Assembly (NCBI RefSeq): GCF_900112525.1
Contig: NZ_FOMD01000006.1
Coordinates: 1 to 64,000, forward strand
Source of the DNA: Klenkia taihuensis
Lineage (GTDB): Bacteria; Actinomycetota; Actinomycetes; Mycobacteriales; Geodermatophilaceae
DNA length: 64,000 nt
Direction: 5' to 3'
Positions 1 to 8,179 of this stretch are shown piece by piece. Under the pieces are notes generated by a model that saw only the letters and a list, made by a program, of their open reading frames with translations, was not told the DNA's origin and ran no database searches. Numbering within the stretch: the first letter of the stretch is position 1; the number at the start of each line of letters is the position of its first letter. The position numbers and the translations under genes were made by a program.

Positions 1-480
1 GCGCAGCAGCAGGTTGTAGCTGCGGGAGATGAACTCGCGCTTGGCCCCGCGCACCACGCGGGAGGAGCCGGCCAGCCGGGTGCCGATGGCCAGGTCGGAG
101 TGGCCGCTGATGAGCGGGGCGACCAGGGGCAGGAGGGCGTTGAGGTCGGTGGACAGGTCGACGTCCATGTAGACCAGGACGGCGGCGTCGCTGGCGGCCC
201 AGGCGCGGTTGAGCGCGCGGCCGCGGCCGGGCTCGGTCTCGACCCGGACGGTGACGCCGGGCAGCTGGGCGGCCAGCCGCTGGGCGACGTCGAGGGTGCC
301 GTCGGTGCTGGCGTTCTCGGCGATGGTGATGCGGTAGCTGAAGGGCAGGGTGGCCAGGTGGGCGTCCAGGCGGCGGACGCACTGCTCGAGGTCGGCCTCC
401 TCGTCGTGCACGGGCACGACGACGTCGAGCACCGGGGCGGCGGTGCGGGGCTCGCCGGAGGGGGCCATCAGCGGGGGCAT
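1..480 (-). CDS. GT2 family glycosyltransferase, partial (C-terminal part outside window)
   Basis: The reverse strand encodes the first 160 residues of a family 2 (GT-A fold) glycosyltransferase. The N-terminal strand reads VLDVVVPVHDEEADLEQCV, followed by the nucleotide-binding segment ITIAENASTDGTLDVA. The metal-binding region VYMDVDLSTDLNALLPLV supplies the DxD-type acidic cluster. These match dolichyl-phosphate-mannose-synthase-like transferases that move a sugar from a nucleotide donor to a polyprenyl phosphate at the membrane. The ATG at 480 is preferred. A second in-frame ATG lies 12 bases inside. The reading frame runs off the left edge, so any C-terminal membrane segments cannot be seen. 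Family is clear; acceptor is unknown. Confidence 0.88.
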   Translation of the reverse strand, partial: MPPLMAPSGEPRTAAPVLDVVVPVHDEEADLEQCVRRLDAHLATLPFSYRITIAENASTDGTLDVAQRLAAQLPGVTVRVETEPGRGRALNRAWAASDAAVLVYMDVDLSTDLNALLPLVAPLISGHSDLAIGTRLAGSSRVVRGAKREFISRSYNLLLR

Positions 481-577
481 GGGGGCACGGTCGGCTGCGA
501 CCCTGACGGCGCGCACAGAGGCACCTGCACGCCGGCTGTGGGAATCACGGACGGCGTCCGGTGCCTTGGTCCTGGGC

Positions 578-1528
578 ATGAGAGCTGTCGGAGTGACCGA
601 GTTCGGCGGGCCCGAGGCCCTGCACCTGCTCGACGTGCCGGAGGTGCACGCCGGCCCGGGGGAGGTGCGGCTGCGGGTCACCGCCGCCGCGGTGAGCCCG
701 ACCGACACCTACGCCCGCAACGGCACCTACGCCCAGCGCCCGGGTGCCCCGCAGGAGATGCCGTGGATCCCCGGCATGGACGTCGCCGGCGTGGTGGACG
801 AGGTCGGCGAGGGAACCGACACCCCGCTGTCGGTGGGTGACCGGGTGATGGGCATCGTCGTCCCGGTCGGTGCGCACGGCGGGTACCGCGAGCAGATCGT
901 GCTGCCGGCCGCCTCCGTCGCGCCGGTGCCGGCCGGCGCCGACGACGCCGCGGCCTCGACCCTGCCGATGAACGGGCTCACCGCCCGGCTCGCCCTGGAC
1001 CGGATGGGCCTGGCGCCCGGGCAGGTGCTGGCGGTGACCGGCGCCGCCGGCGCGTTCGGCGGCTACGTCGTGCAGCTGGCCAAGGTCGACGGCCTGGTCG
1101 TGGTGGCCGACGCCGCCGAGGCCGACCGGGAGCTGGTCCGCTCGCTGGGCGCCGACGTGGTGCTCGACCGCGGTGCCGGCTTCGCCGACGCGGTGCTGGA
1201 CCGCTACCCCGGCGGGGTCGACGGCCTGGCCGACGGGTCCCTGCAGGGTGCCGAGGTGGCGCGGGCGGTGCGCGACGGCGGCGTGGTGACGACGGTGCGC
1301 GGCTACCGCGGCGAGGACGACGCGCTGGCCCGCGGGGTGCGGTTCGAGCCGGTGATGGTGCGCGACTACGCGCAGAACGCCGCCGCGCTGGACACGCTGC
1401 GCGCGCAGGCGGAGGCCGGCGAGGTCACCCTGCGGGTGGCCGACGTGCTGCCCGCGGCCGAGGGCGCGACGGCGCACGCGCGGCTGGAGGCCGGCGGCGT
1501 GCGCGGCCGGCTGGTGCTGCAGTTCTGA
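578..1528 (+). CDS. MDR-family zinc-independent NADPH:quinone oxidoreductase-like protein
   Basis: The 316-residue product begins MRAVGVTEFGGPEALHLLDV, the usual start of quinone-oxidoreductase-like medium-chain dehydrogenases. The GroES-like half holds PGMDVAGVVDEVGEGT. The Rossmann half holds LAVTGAAGAFGGYVVQLAK, the AxxGxxG dinucleotide loop, at about residues 150-170. The structural zinc cysteines of alcohol dehydrogenases are absent, so this is probably an NADPH-dependent reductase of quinones or enones. The frame stays open upstream, but ATG 578 fits the family N-terminus. The gene diverges from the glycosyltransferase, with 97 bases between them. The substrate is not predictable. Confidence 0.87.
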   Translation: MRAVGVTEFGGPEALHLLDVPEVHAGPGEVRLRVTAAAVSPTDTYARNGTYAQRPGAPQEMPWIPGMDVAGVVDEVGEGTDTPLSVGDRVMGIVVPVGAHGGYREQIVLPAASVAPVPAGADDAAASTLPMNGLTARLALDRMGLAPGQVLAVTGAAGAFGGYVVQLAKVDGLVVVADAAEADRELVRSLGADVVLDRGAGFADAVLDRYPGGVDGLADGSLQGAEVARAVRDGGVVTTVRGYRGEDDALARGVRFEPVMVRDYAQNAAALDTLRAQAEAGEVTLRVADVLPAAEGATAHARLEAGGVRGRLVLQF

Positions 1529-1549
1529 GCTGGTCGGCGCAGCGGGCGG

Positions 1550-1891
1550 TCAGGCCTCCACGACCTGGTCGCGCAGGCCCTCGACCGCCTGCTGCAGCTC
1601 CTTGAGGTAGCCCTCGCCGACGCCCACCGTGGCCATCGCCGACAGCAGGTGGGCGCACACCCGGTCGTAGGCGACGTCGTCGATGCCCAGGCCCGCGTGC
1701 GCGCGGACCAGGTCGAACCGGCTGGTGCCGCCGTCCAGCGCGCTGCCGAGGAACTCGGCCTGGTGCCGGCGCAGGCGGGCCATGTCGACGCCCTTGAACC
1801 AGGTGGCCAGGGCGGGGTCGTCCAGCACGAGGTCGTAGAAGCGGTCGACGGCGGTGGCCAGCAGCGTCCTGGCCCCGGTGGTCTCGGGCAC
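1550..1891 (-). CDS. glbN: Group I truncated haemoglobin
   Basis: A 113-residue truncated globin (2-over-2 fold). The N-terminal helix gives DRFYDLVLDD, with the distal B10 tyrosine at Tyr19. The helix MARLRRHQAEFLGSAL follows, and the proximal haem-ligand histidine is His65 in AHAGLGIDD. Family members bind O2 and NO and can act as NO dioxygenases in the cytoplasm. The length is normal. The start is GTG at 1891, behind a GGAGGT sequence only four bases upstream. The gene converges on the MDR gene, with 21 bases between the stop codons. A possible promoter lies at 1923-1928. Residues and length make this assignment firm; its role in NO detoxification here is an inference. Confidence 0.9.
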   Translation of the reverse strand: MPETTGARTLLATAVDRFYDLVLDDPALATWFKGVDMARLRRHQAEFLGSALDGGTSRFDLVRAHAGLGIDDVAYDRVCAHLLSAMATVGVGEGYLKELQQAVEGLRDQVVEA

Positions 1892-1922
1892 GGGTACCTC
1901 CGCGGTCGTCTCGGTGGCGCGC

Positions 1923-1928
1923 AGGATA
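1923..1928 (-). promoter_or_regulatory. Candidate -10 element of the haemoglobin gene
   Basis: Read on the reverse strand the hexamer is TATCCT, 32 bases before the GTG at 1891. It is the only AT-rich stretch in this intergenic region and would give a leader of about 25 bases containing the GGAGGT site. No convincing -35 box is seen. Confidence 0.4.
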
Positions 1929-2022
1929 TCGGTCGGGCCGGTTCCGTGTGCTGACCCACCGTGGCCGGGCCGTTCCGGTCCGTCGAACCCGCCGTCACCC
2001 GATCGGGTACGCGTGCGCCGGG

Positions 2023-2031
2023 TTGTCCACA
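2023..2031 (+). other. Isolated DnaA-box-like nonamer before the tad operon
   Basis: The nonamer TTGTCCACA matches the high-GC actinobacterial DnaA box. It lies 81 bases before the tadA start and about 40 bases before a possible -10 (TAGTTT, 2071-2076). A single box is not an origin. The same 11 bases, GTTGTCCACAG, recur before the DUF559 gene at 46003-46013, which suggests a regulatory element rather than chance, but this is only an inference. Confidence 0.35.
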
Positions 2032-2111
2032 GCCCGTGCCCACGGCCTTCTGCGGAACCCTGCGTCCTCGTAGTTTGCGCTGGTCGAAGACCACGTCGAA
2101 CGGGGGAACGC

Positions 2112-3359
2112 GTGTCCGTGCTGCCCGCCGCGGCGACCGCGCTGGACCTCGTCGACGCCGAGGTCCGGGAGCTGGTGCGCCGGCGCGGCCTGGACCCCGC
2201 GGTGGACCCGGCCCCGGTGCGGGCGCTGGCCCGCGAGGTGGTGGCCGACTACGCCGAGCGGGCCGCGTCCTCCTCGCTGCCGCCGCTGGCCGACCCCGAG
2301 GGCGTGCTGCGCGACGTGCTGGACCGGGTCGCCGGGTTCGGGCCGCTGCAGCGCTGGCTGGACGACCCCGAGGTCGAGGAGATCTGGGTCAACGAGCCCG
2401 GCCGGGTGTTCGTCGCCCGGCGCGGTCGCAGCGAGTTGACCACCACCGTCCTGGGCCCGGGGCAGCTGGCCGACCTGGTCGAGCGGATGCTGCGCACGTC
2501 GGGTCGACGGGTCGACATGTCGACCCCGTTCGTCGACGCGGTGCTGCCCGACGGGTCCCGCCTGCACGTCGTCATCCCCGACATCACCCGGCGCCACATG
2601 GCCGTCAACATCCGCAAGTTCGTGCTGCAGGCGCACAGCCTCGACGAGCTCGTCGCGCTCGGCACGCTGCCCGCGCAGGTGGCCCGGTTCCTGGAGGCCG
2701 CGGTCGCCGCCGGGCTGAACATCCTGGTCAGCGGCGGGACGCAGGCAGGCAAGACCACGCTGCTGAACTGCCTGTGCGCGGCGATCCCCGCCCGGGAACG
2801 GGTGATCACCGCGGAGGAGGTGTTCGAGCTCCGCGTCCCGTTGCCCGACGTCGTGTCGATGCAGACCCGGCAGGCCAACCTCGAGGGCGCCGGGGAGGTC
2901 CCGCTGCGCCGGCTGGTCAAGGAGGCGCTGCGGATGCGGCCCTCCCGCCTCGTCGTCGGCGAGGTGCGGCAGGAGGAGTGCCTGGACCTGCTCATCGCCC
3001 TGAACAGCGGGCTGCCCGGCATGTGCACGCTGCACGCCAACAGCGCCCGCGAGGCCGTGGTGAAGATGTGCACGCTCCCGCTGCTGGCGGGGGAGAACAT
3101 CGGGCACGCCTTCGTCGTCCCCACCGTGGCCAGCAGCGTCGACCTCGTCGTCCACGTCGGCACCGACCCCTCGGGCCACCGCCGGGTGCGGGAGGTCGTG
3201 GCCTTGCCCGGGCGGGCCGAGGGCGCGGTCATCGAGACCGCCGACGTGTTCACCACCCGCGAGGGCCGGCTGGTCCGCGCCGGGGGCTACCCGCCGCACC
3301 CCGAGCGGTTCGCCGCCGCCGGGTTCGACCTGCCCGCGCTGCTGGGGGAGCGGCGGTGA
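2112..3359 (+). CDS. tadA: TadA/CpaF family Flp-pilus assembly ATPase
   Basis: A 415-residue secretion ATPase of the VirB11/GspE superfamily that powers assembly of Flp (Tad) pili at the cytoplasmic face. The N-terminal domain ends in GFGPLQRWLDDPEVEEIWVN, the CpaF hallmark. Walker A (SGGTQAGKTT) is at about residues 206-215. An Asp box (RVITAEEVFEL), Walker B (RLVVGEVRQEE) and a His box (GMCTLHANS) follow. GTG 2112 was chosen because it follows GGGGG and fits the family length. The open frame extends to 1854 but without family sequence. It is the first gene of an operon: the next gene starts inside its stop codon. TadZ/CpaE, usually encoded just upstream, is missing here. Confidence 0.93.
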   Translation: MSVLPAAATALDLVDAEVRELVRRRGLDPAVDPAPVRALAREVVADYAERAASSSLPPLADPEGVLRDVLDRVAGFGPLQRWLDDPEVEEIWVNEPGRVFVARRGRSELTTTVLGPGQLADLVERMLRTSGRRVDMSTPFVDAVLPDGSRLHVVIPDITRRHMAVNIRKFVLQAHSLDELVALGTLPAQVARFLEAAVAAGLNILVSGGTQAGKTTLLNCLCAAIPARERVITAEEVFELRVPLPDVVSMQTRQANLEGAGEVPLRRLVKEALRMRPSRLVVGEVRQEECLDLLIALNSGLPGMCTLHANSAREAVVKMCTLPLLAGENIGHAFVVPTVASSVDLVVHVGTDPSGHRRVREVVALPGRAEGAVIETADVFTTREGRLVRAGGYPPHPERFAAAGFDLPALLGERR

Positions 3360-4219
3360 CCGTCCCCGGCGCCCTGCTCGGCCTGGCGCTCGGCGTCGGC
3401 CTGCTGCTCGTCTGGCGCAGCGGGCCCCGCGCACCGCAGCGACGCACCGGGCCCCGGCGGCCCGGCCGACGGCGGCAGCTGCTGTCCGCCGCCGGCCTCA
3501 CCGGCGTCAACCCCGCCCAGCTCACCGCGCTGCAGGTGGGCCTCGGCCTGCTCGCCGCCGTCGTCGTGCTGGTCACCACCGGCACGGTGACCATCTCCCT
3601 GGCCTTCGGCGTCTTCGGCGCGGCCACCCCGCACCTGCTGGTCCGCCGGCTGGCCGGCAAGCGCCGCGCCGATCTGCGCGAGGTGTGGCCCGAGGTCGTC
3701 GACAACCTGGCCTCCGCCGTCCGGGCCGGGCTGTCGCTGCCGGAGTCCCTGGCCGCGCTGGCCACCCGCGGCCCCGAGGTGCTCCGCCCGCCGTTCGCCC
3801 GCTTCGCCGCCGAGCACCGCGCCACCGGCCGGTTCGCCGACGCCCTCGACCGGCTCAAGGACGACCTGGCCGACCCGGTCGGCGACCGCATCGTGGAGAC
3901 CCTGCGGGTGGCCCGCGAGGTCGGCGGCAGCGACCTGGGCCGGGTGCTGCGCACGCTGGCCACGTTCCTCCGCGAGGACGCCCGCGCCCGAGCCGAGCTG
4001 GAGACCCGGCAGGGCTGGATCGTGCAGGCCGCCCGGCTGGCCGTCGCCGCGCCCTGGGTGGTGCTGCTCCTGCTGGCCACCCAGCGGCAGACCCTCGACG
4101 CCTACGACAGCCCGGTCGGGACCGCGATCCTGCTCGGCGGCGGCGCGGTCTGCCTGGCCGCCTACCGGCTCATGCTGCGCATCGGCCGGCTGCCCGAGGA
4201 CCTGCGGGTGCTCGCGTGA
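3356..4219 (+). CDS. tadB: TadB-like inner-membrane platform protein (type II secretion F domain)
   Basis: The 287-residue product starts with a membrane helix (GALLGLALGVGLLLVW). It then has two more hydrophobic segments near residues 55-90, a cytoplasmic T2SSF domain (EVVDNLASAVRAGLSLPESL, with GRFADALDRL) and C-terminal helices. T2SSF proteins form the platform on which the TadA ATPase works. The GTG start overlaps the tadA stop by four bases (GTGA), so the two are translationally coupled. It and the next gene are the TadB/TadC pair of a standard tad locus. Family assignment is firm from domain pattern and position. Confidence 0.88.
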   Translation: MTVPGALLGLALGVGLLLVWRSGPRAPQRRTGPRRPGRRRQLLSAAGLTGVNPAQLTALQVGLGLLAAVVVLVTTGTVTISLAFGVFGAATPHLLVRRLAGKRRADLREVWPEVVDNLASAVRAGLSLPESLAALATRGPEVLRPPFARFAAEHRATGRFADALDRLKDDLADPVGDRIVETLRVAREVGGSDLGRVLRTLATFLREDARARAELETRQGWIVQAARLAVAAPWVVLLLLATQRQTLDAYDSPVGTAILLGGGAVCLAAYRLMLRIGRLPEDLRVLA

Positions 4220-5157
4220 GCCCCGGGGTGGTCGGCATCCTGCTCGGCCTCGCCGCGTCGTGCGGCCTGGTCCTGGTGCTGCGGTACGCCCCGCCGTCCC
4301 GGCCGGTGCGGCTGGTCGACCGGCTGGCGCCCTACGTCGCGGACACCCCGGCGCCCTCGCGGCTGCTGGGCACCGCCACCGAGCCCGGCCTGCTCTCGGC
4401 CGCGCGCCGGGTGCTCGGCCCCGCGCTGACCGACGGCGCCCGCTTCGTCGACCGGCTGCTCGGCGGGCGGGTCGCCGTCCGGCGGCGGCTGGACGCGCTC
4501 GGGGCCGGGACCACCGTCGAGGACTTCCGGGTCGAGCAGGTCGTGTGGGGCGGGCTCGGGCTGCTGGCCGGCGGCCTGGTCACCGTCGTGGTCGCCGGGC
4601 TGACCGGCGGGCTGGTGCTGCTCAGCGCCGTGCTGGTCTGCCTGGGCGGGCTGCTCACCGGGGTGCTCGGCCGCGACTGGTGGCTGACCCGGCAGGTGCA
4701 GCGCCGGGAGGCCCTCCTGCTGGCGGAGTTCCCCGTCGTCGCCGAGCTGCTCGCCCTCGCCGTCACCGCCGGGGAGAGCCCGGTCGCCGCGCTCGCCCGG
4801 GTCACCCGGCTGTCGGGCGGCGAGCTGGCCCGCGAGCTCGGCGGCGCGCTGGGCCGTGCCCGGGCCGGCGTGCCGCTGGTGACCGCGCTGCAGGAGGTCG
4901 CCGACCGCACCTCGGTCGACGCGCTGGCCCGCTTCGTCGACGGCGTCGTCGTGGCCATCGAGCGCGGCACCCCGCTCGCGGAGGTGCTGCGCGCCCAGGC
5001 CGCCGACGTCCGGGAGGCCGGCAAGCGCCGGCTGCTGGAGTCCGGCGGCGCCAAGGAGATCCAGATGATGGTCCCGGTCGTGTTCCTCGTGCTGCCGGTG
5101 ACCGTGCTGTTCGCCCTGTTCCCCGGCCTGGTCAGCATCGTGACCCTGGCCCAGTGA
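4216..5157 (+). CDS. tadC: TadC-like inner-membrane platform protein (type II secretion F domain)
   Basis: A 313-residue membrane protein with a first helix at residues 4-20, a hydrophobic pair near 115-155, and a T2SSF domain containing LLLAEFPVVAELLALAVTAGESP. It ends with MMVPVVFLVLPVTVLFALFPG, a typical TadC C-terminus. It pairs with TadB to form the pilus platform. GTG 4216 overlaps the tadB stop (GTGA). The stop is followed after 10 bases by the Flp-like gene, with GGAGA as ribosome binding site. Nothing is truncated. Confidence 0.88.
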   Translation: MSPGVVGILLGLAASCGLVLVLRYAPPSRPVRLVDRLAPYVADTPAPSRLLGTATEPGLLSAARRVLGPALTDGARFVDRLLGGRVAVRRRLDALGAGTTVEDFRVEQVVWGGLGLLAGGLVTVVVAGLTGGLVLLSAVLVCLGGLLTGVLGRDWWLTRQVQRREALLLAEFPVVAELLALAVTAGESPVAALARVTRLSGGELARELGGALGRARAGVPLVTALQEVADRTSVDALARFVDGVVVAIERGTPLAEVLRAQAADVREAGKRRLLESGGAKEIQMMVPVVFLVLPVTVLFALFPGLVSIVTLAQ

Positions 5158-5167
5158 GGAGACCCGC

Positions 5168-5368
5168 ATGACCGTCCTGACCGTGGTGCTCGCCGCCCTC
5201 GTCGACCGCCTGCGGGGTGAGGACGACGAGCGCGGCGACGTGCCGGGCTGGGTGATGATCACCGTGATGACGGCGGCGCTCGTGCTGGCCATCCTCATCC
5301 CGTTCCGCGAGGCCATCGTGGCCGCGGTGCAGAACGCGCTGACCTCGGTCACCAGCGGTGGCGGCTGA
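5168..5368 (+). CDS. Small Flp/Tad pilin-like membrane protein
   Basis: A 66-residue protein with a charged N-terminus (RLRGEDDERGDVPGW) and one long hydrophobic helix (VMITVMTAALVLAILIPF), then a short tail. Size, position after tadC and the ERGDVPGW segment match the short actinobacterial Flp-like proteins. It lacks the clear G|xxxxEY prepilin peptidase site of proteobacterial Flp, and cleavage may occur in ERGD. It is probably the structural pilin or a minor subunit. The start is ATG 5168 behind GAGGAGAC. The next gene begins before this one ends, with an 11-base overlap. Confidence 0.72.
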   Translation: MTVLTVVLAALVDRLRGEDDERGDVPGWVMITVMTAALVLAILIPFREAIVAAVQNALTSVTSGGG

Positions 5369-5765
5369 CCCCCACCGCCGCGACGCCGAGCGGGGCAGCG
5401 CCGTCGTCGACTTCGCCCTGGTCTCCGTGCTCGTCGTCGTCCTGCTCCTGGCCGTGCTGCAGGTCGCGGTCTACGTGCACGTCCGCAACGTCGCGACCTC
5501 GAGCGCGCAGGAGGGTGCCCGGTACGCCGCCAACGCCGACGTGCCCGCCGCGGCCGGCGCCGACCGGGCGCTCGAGGTGGTCGCCGCCGCCACCAGCGCC
5601 CGCACCGCGGCCGGCCTGACCTGCACCGCGGATCAGGAGACCGACGCGTCGGGGCTCGTGCTGGTCGTCGTCCGGTGCTCCGGCGCGGTGCCCAGCCTGC
5701 TGGCCGCCCTGGGCGACCTGCTGCCGCTGGAGGTCACCGGCCGGGCCGTGGAGGAGGGGCCGTGA
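5358..5765 (+). CDS. TadE-family pseudopilin
   Basis: A 135-residue protein with the TadE signature near the N-terminus: ERGSAVVDFALVSVLVVVLL. A class III signal is followed by one membrane helix (about residues 15-37) and an extracytoplasmic tail. Prepilin peptidase would cut at G|S. The usual Glu at +5 is Asp here. Two cysteines (TCTADQ and VRCSG) could form a disulphide outside the cell. TadE proteins are minor pilins needed for Flp pilus assembly. GTG 5358 gives the family N-terminus and overlaps the upstream gene. The next gene is coupled through a GTGA overlap. Confidence 0.83.
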   Translation: MAADPHRRDAERGSAVVDFALVSVLVVVLLLAVLQVAVYVHVRNVATSSAQEGARYAANADVPAAAGADRALEVVAAATSARTAAGLTCTADQETDASGLVLVVVRCSGAVPSLLAALGDLLPLEVTGRAVEEGP

Positions 5766-6214
5766 CAGAGGCCGACGACGGCGAGCGCGGGTCGGCCATC
5801 GTGGAGTTCGTCTTCGTCGCGCTGGTCGTCTTCGTGCCGCTGGTCTACCTCGTCGCCGGCTTCTCCGCGGTGCAGCGCGGCGTGTTCGCCGCCGACGCCG
5901 CCGCCCGCGAGGCCGGCCGGGCCATCGGCACCGCGCCCGACCCCGTGACCGGGCAGGCGCGTGCAGAGGCGGCCGCGGCGCTGGCGGTGGAGGACCAGTC
6001 GGTGTCGGCTACGGACGTCCGGGTGGCCTACCTGCCGGCCGGGGTCGAGTGCACCGCCAGCAACGGCGGCTACACCCCGGCGCTGGTGCCGGGGGAGGAG
6101 TTCAGCGTCTGCGTGACCGTCACCGTTCGCGTGCCGCTGCTGCCCGACTTCGTCGACGCCAACACCGCCACCGGTCAGTTCGTCGTCGAGCGCGACCGCT
6201 ACGTCGACCCCTGA
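5762..6214 (+). CDS. TadE/TadF-like pseudopilin, last gene of the tad operon
   Basis: The 150-residue product carries ERGSAIVEFVFVALVVFVPL. This is a G|S cleavage site with the conserved Glu at +5, then a helix and an extracytoplasmic domain with a cysteine pair (GVECTASNGG and FSVCVTV). It is the second minor pilin of this locus. The start GTG 5762 overlaps the preceding stop codon. No prepilin peptidase (TadV), secretin or TadZ gene follows, so those functions must be encoded elsewhere. The operon appears to end here, since the next gene has its own promoter-like sequence. Confidence 0.82.
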   Translation: MTEADDGERGSAIVEFVFVALVVFVPLVYLVAGFSAVQRGVFAADAAAREAGRAIGTAPDPVTGQARAEAAAALAVEDQSVSATDVRVAYLPAGVECTASNGGYTPALVPGEEFSVCVTVTVRVPLLPDFVDANTATGQFVVERDRYVDP

Positions 6215-6305
6215 GCGGGGACACGCGTGGGGCTGGTGGGACGACGTCACGCAGATGCAACGTGCAACCGTGGTCGTCGGCACGCGCGGAGGGCCCGCGG
6301 TTCCC

Positions 6306-6311
6306 TAGGGT
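6306..6311 (+). promoter_or_regulatory. Promoter -10 (TAGGGT) for the GGDEF-EAL gene
   Basis: TAGGGT lies seven bases before GTG 6319, the spacing expected when transcription begins at the start codon itself. No Shine-Dalgarno sequence precedes the gene, which supports a leaderless mRNA. Confidence 0.55.
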
Positions 6312-6318
6312 GGTGACC

Positions 6319-8091
6319 GTGTCGTCACCCGCCGTCCCCCTCGCGGACGGCGGCCGTGCGGGCGGGCACCGTTCCCGGCGGCCCGCGCCCCCCGCCCCCG
6401 CCCTCCCCGCCGCGGTGCTGGACGCCCTGCCCGCGCCCACCGTGCTGCTCGACGGCGACGGCACGGTCCTGGTGCGCAACGCCGCCTGGGCGCAGGCCGA
6501 CCTCGCCGGCACCGTGCTGCCGCTGTCGGTCGGGGACGACTACGCGGAGGCCGTGCTCGCCGCCCGCGACGACGACGACGTCCGGGTGCTGCTCGACGGC
6601 CTGGGCGAGCTGACCGAGCACGGCGGCGCCCCCGTCTCCGTGGACGTCGCCCTCGGGCCGGCCCCGGTGGGCCGCTGGGTGCACGTGCAGGCCGCCCGGC
6701 TGGACGACTCCGGCCAGCTGGTGGTCACCCACACCGACATCACCGCCAGCGTCGAGGCCGTCCGCGACGGCGCCCGCCGCGCGCTCTACGACCACCTCAC
6801 CGACCTGCCCAACCGGGTGCACCTGCAGGAGCTGGTCGAGGCCGAGCTCGCCCGGGTCGACGGCCGGTCCACCGCGGTGCTGGTGCTCGACGTCGACGAG
6901 TTCAAGTCGGTCAACGACAGCCTCGGCCACGACGCCGGCGACCTGCTCATCCGCCAGGTCGCCTCCCGGCTGTCGCACGCCGTCGGCGAGCTGGACACCG
7001 TCGGCCGGATGGGCGGCGACGAGTTCGTCGTGCTGGGCCGGGACGTCGACGCCGCCGGCGCGCACGACCTCGCCGAGCGCTGCCGCGCGGCGTTCACCGA
7101 GCCGTTCGCCCTCGCCGGCGCGATGGTGCCGCTGACCGCCAGCATCGGCGTCGCGGTCGCCGACGCCGGCACGCACACCGCCGCCGACCTGGTGCGCGAC
7201 GCCGACCTGGCCAAGTACGCCGCCAAGGCCGCCGGCCGCAACACCGTCACCGCGTTCTCCGACGACCTGCGGGCCAGCGCGCAGCGCCGGCTGCGGGTGA
7301 CCACCGAGCTCAGCGACGCCATCGAGGCCGGCCAGATGGTCGTGCACTACCAGCCGCTGCTGCACCTGCGCACCCGCACCGTCACCGGTGTCGAGGCCCT
7401 GGTGCGGTGGGAGCACCCCGAGCGCGGGCTGCTGCCGCCGTCGGAGTTCGTCCCGGTCGCCGAGGCCAGCGGCCTGGTCGACGAGCTCACCCGCTGGGTG
7501 CTGGCCACCGTCGCCCGCGACGCCGCCGCCTGGGACGCCATGGGTCTGCCGCTGACCGCCGCGGTGAACATCAGCGCCACCCACATGGGCTCGGGCACCC
7601 TGGTCTCCGACGTCACCCGCGCGCTGACCACCAGCGGCCTGCGGCCGGAGCGGCTGGTGCTGGAGCTGACCGAGACCAGCGTCGCCGAGGACCCCGAGCG
7701 CGCCGCCGAGCAGTTCGCCGAGCTGCGGGTGTCGGGCATCGAGGTGTCCATCGACGACTTCGGCAGCGGCTTCTCCTGCCTGGGCCAGATCGTCTCCATG
7801 CCGGCCGGCATCCTCAAGATCGACAAGTCGCTGGTGCAGGGCATCGCCGGGTCGGGCCACAAGCAGGCCAGCCAGTCCGCCGCCGCGGTGGAGACGGTGG
7901 TCAGCCTGGCCCGCGCGTGCGGCATGCGCAGCGTCGCGGAGGGCGTGGAGACACCCGAGCAGCTGGCCACCGTCGCGGCGCTGGGCTGCACCTACGCGCA
8001 GGGCTTCGTCATCGCCCGGCCGATGCCGGCCGAGGACCTGCCGCGCTGGCTGGGCTCCCGCAGCCGCCGCCGCGCCGCCCTCGCCGGCTGA
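6319..8091 (+). CDS. Bifunctional cyclic-di-GMP enzyme (PAS-like, GGDEF and EAL domains)
   Basis: A 590-residue cytoplasmic protein. An N-terminal PAS-like sensor (about residues 25-145) is followed by a diguanylate cyclase domain with intact GGDEF at 232-236. Then comes a phosphodiesterase domain with EALVRW (Glu359), NISATHM, ELTETS, DDFGSGFSCL, KIDKSLV, AEGVET and QGF, so the usual EAL catalytic residues are present. The RxxD inhibitory site before GGDEF is not kept (GELD in its place), so product feedback is probably lost. No membrane segment is seen. The open frame extends to 6049, but GTG 6319 fits the promoter and the protein. GTG 6313 is an alternative. Its placement behind a pilus operon suggests, but does not prove, control of attachment. 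Confidence 0.9.
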   Translation: MSSPAVPLADGGRAGGHRSRRPAPPAPALPAAVLDALPAPTVLLDGDGTVLVRNAAWAQADLAGTVLPLSVGDDYAEAVLAARDDDDVRVLLDGLGELTEHGGAPVSVDVALGPAPVGRWVHVQAARLDDSGQLVVTHTDITASVEAVRDGARRALYDHLTDLPNRVHLQELVEAELARVDGRSTAVLVLDVDEFKSVNDSLGHDAGDLLIRQVASRLSHAVGELDTVGRMGGDEFVVLGRDVDAAGAHDLAERCRAAFTEPFALAGAMVPLTASIGVAVADAGTHTAADLVRDADLAKYAAKAAGRNTVTAFSDDLRASAQRRLRVTTELSDAIEAGQMVVHYQPLLHLRTRTVTGVEALVRWEHPERGLLPPSEFVPVAEASGLVDELTRWVLATVARDAAAWDAMGLPLTAAVNISATHMGSGTLVSDVTRALTTSGLRPERLVLELTETSVAEDPERAAEQFAELRVSGIEVSIDDFGSGFSCLGQIVSMPAGILKIDKSLVQGIAGSGHKQASQSAAAVETVVSLARACGMRSVAEGVETPEQLATVAALGCTYAQGFVIARPMPAEDLPRWLGSRSRRRAALAG

Positions 8092-8179
8092 CCCGCCGCC
8101 GGCGGAAAACCAGGCGCGCGCTGTCGGACCCCGTCCGTAGCGTGCGGGGGGACAGGGCTGGACGACGCGGACGACGGGG

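Noticed and set aside
2023-2031. Replication origin suggested by a DnaA box
   Set aside because: A single box, no AT-rich unwinding region and no dnaA or dnaN gene nearby.
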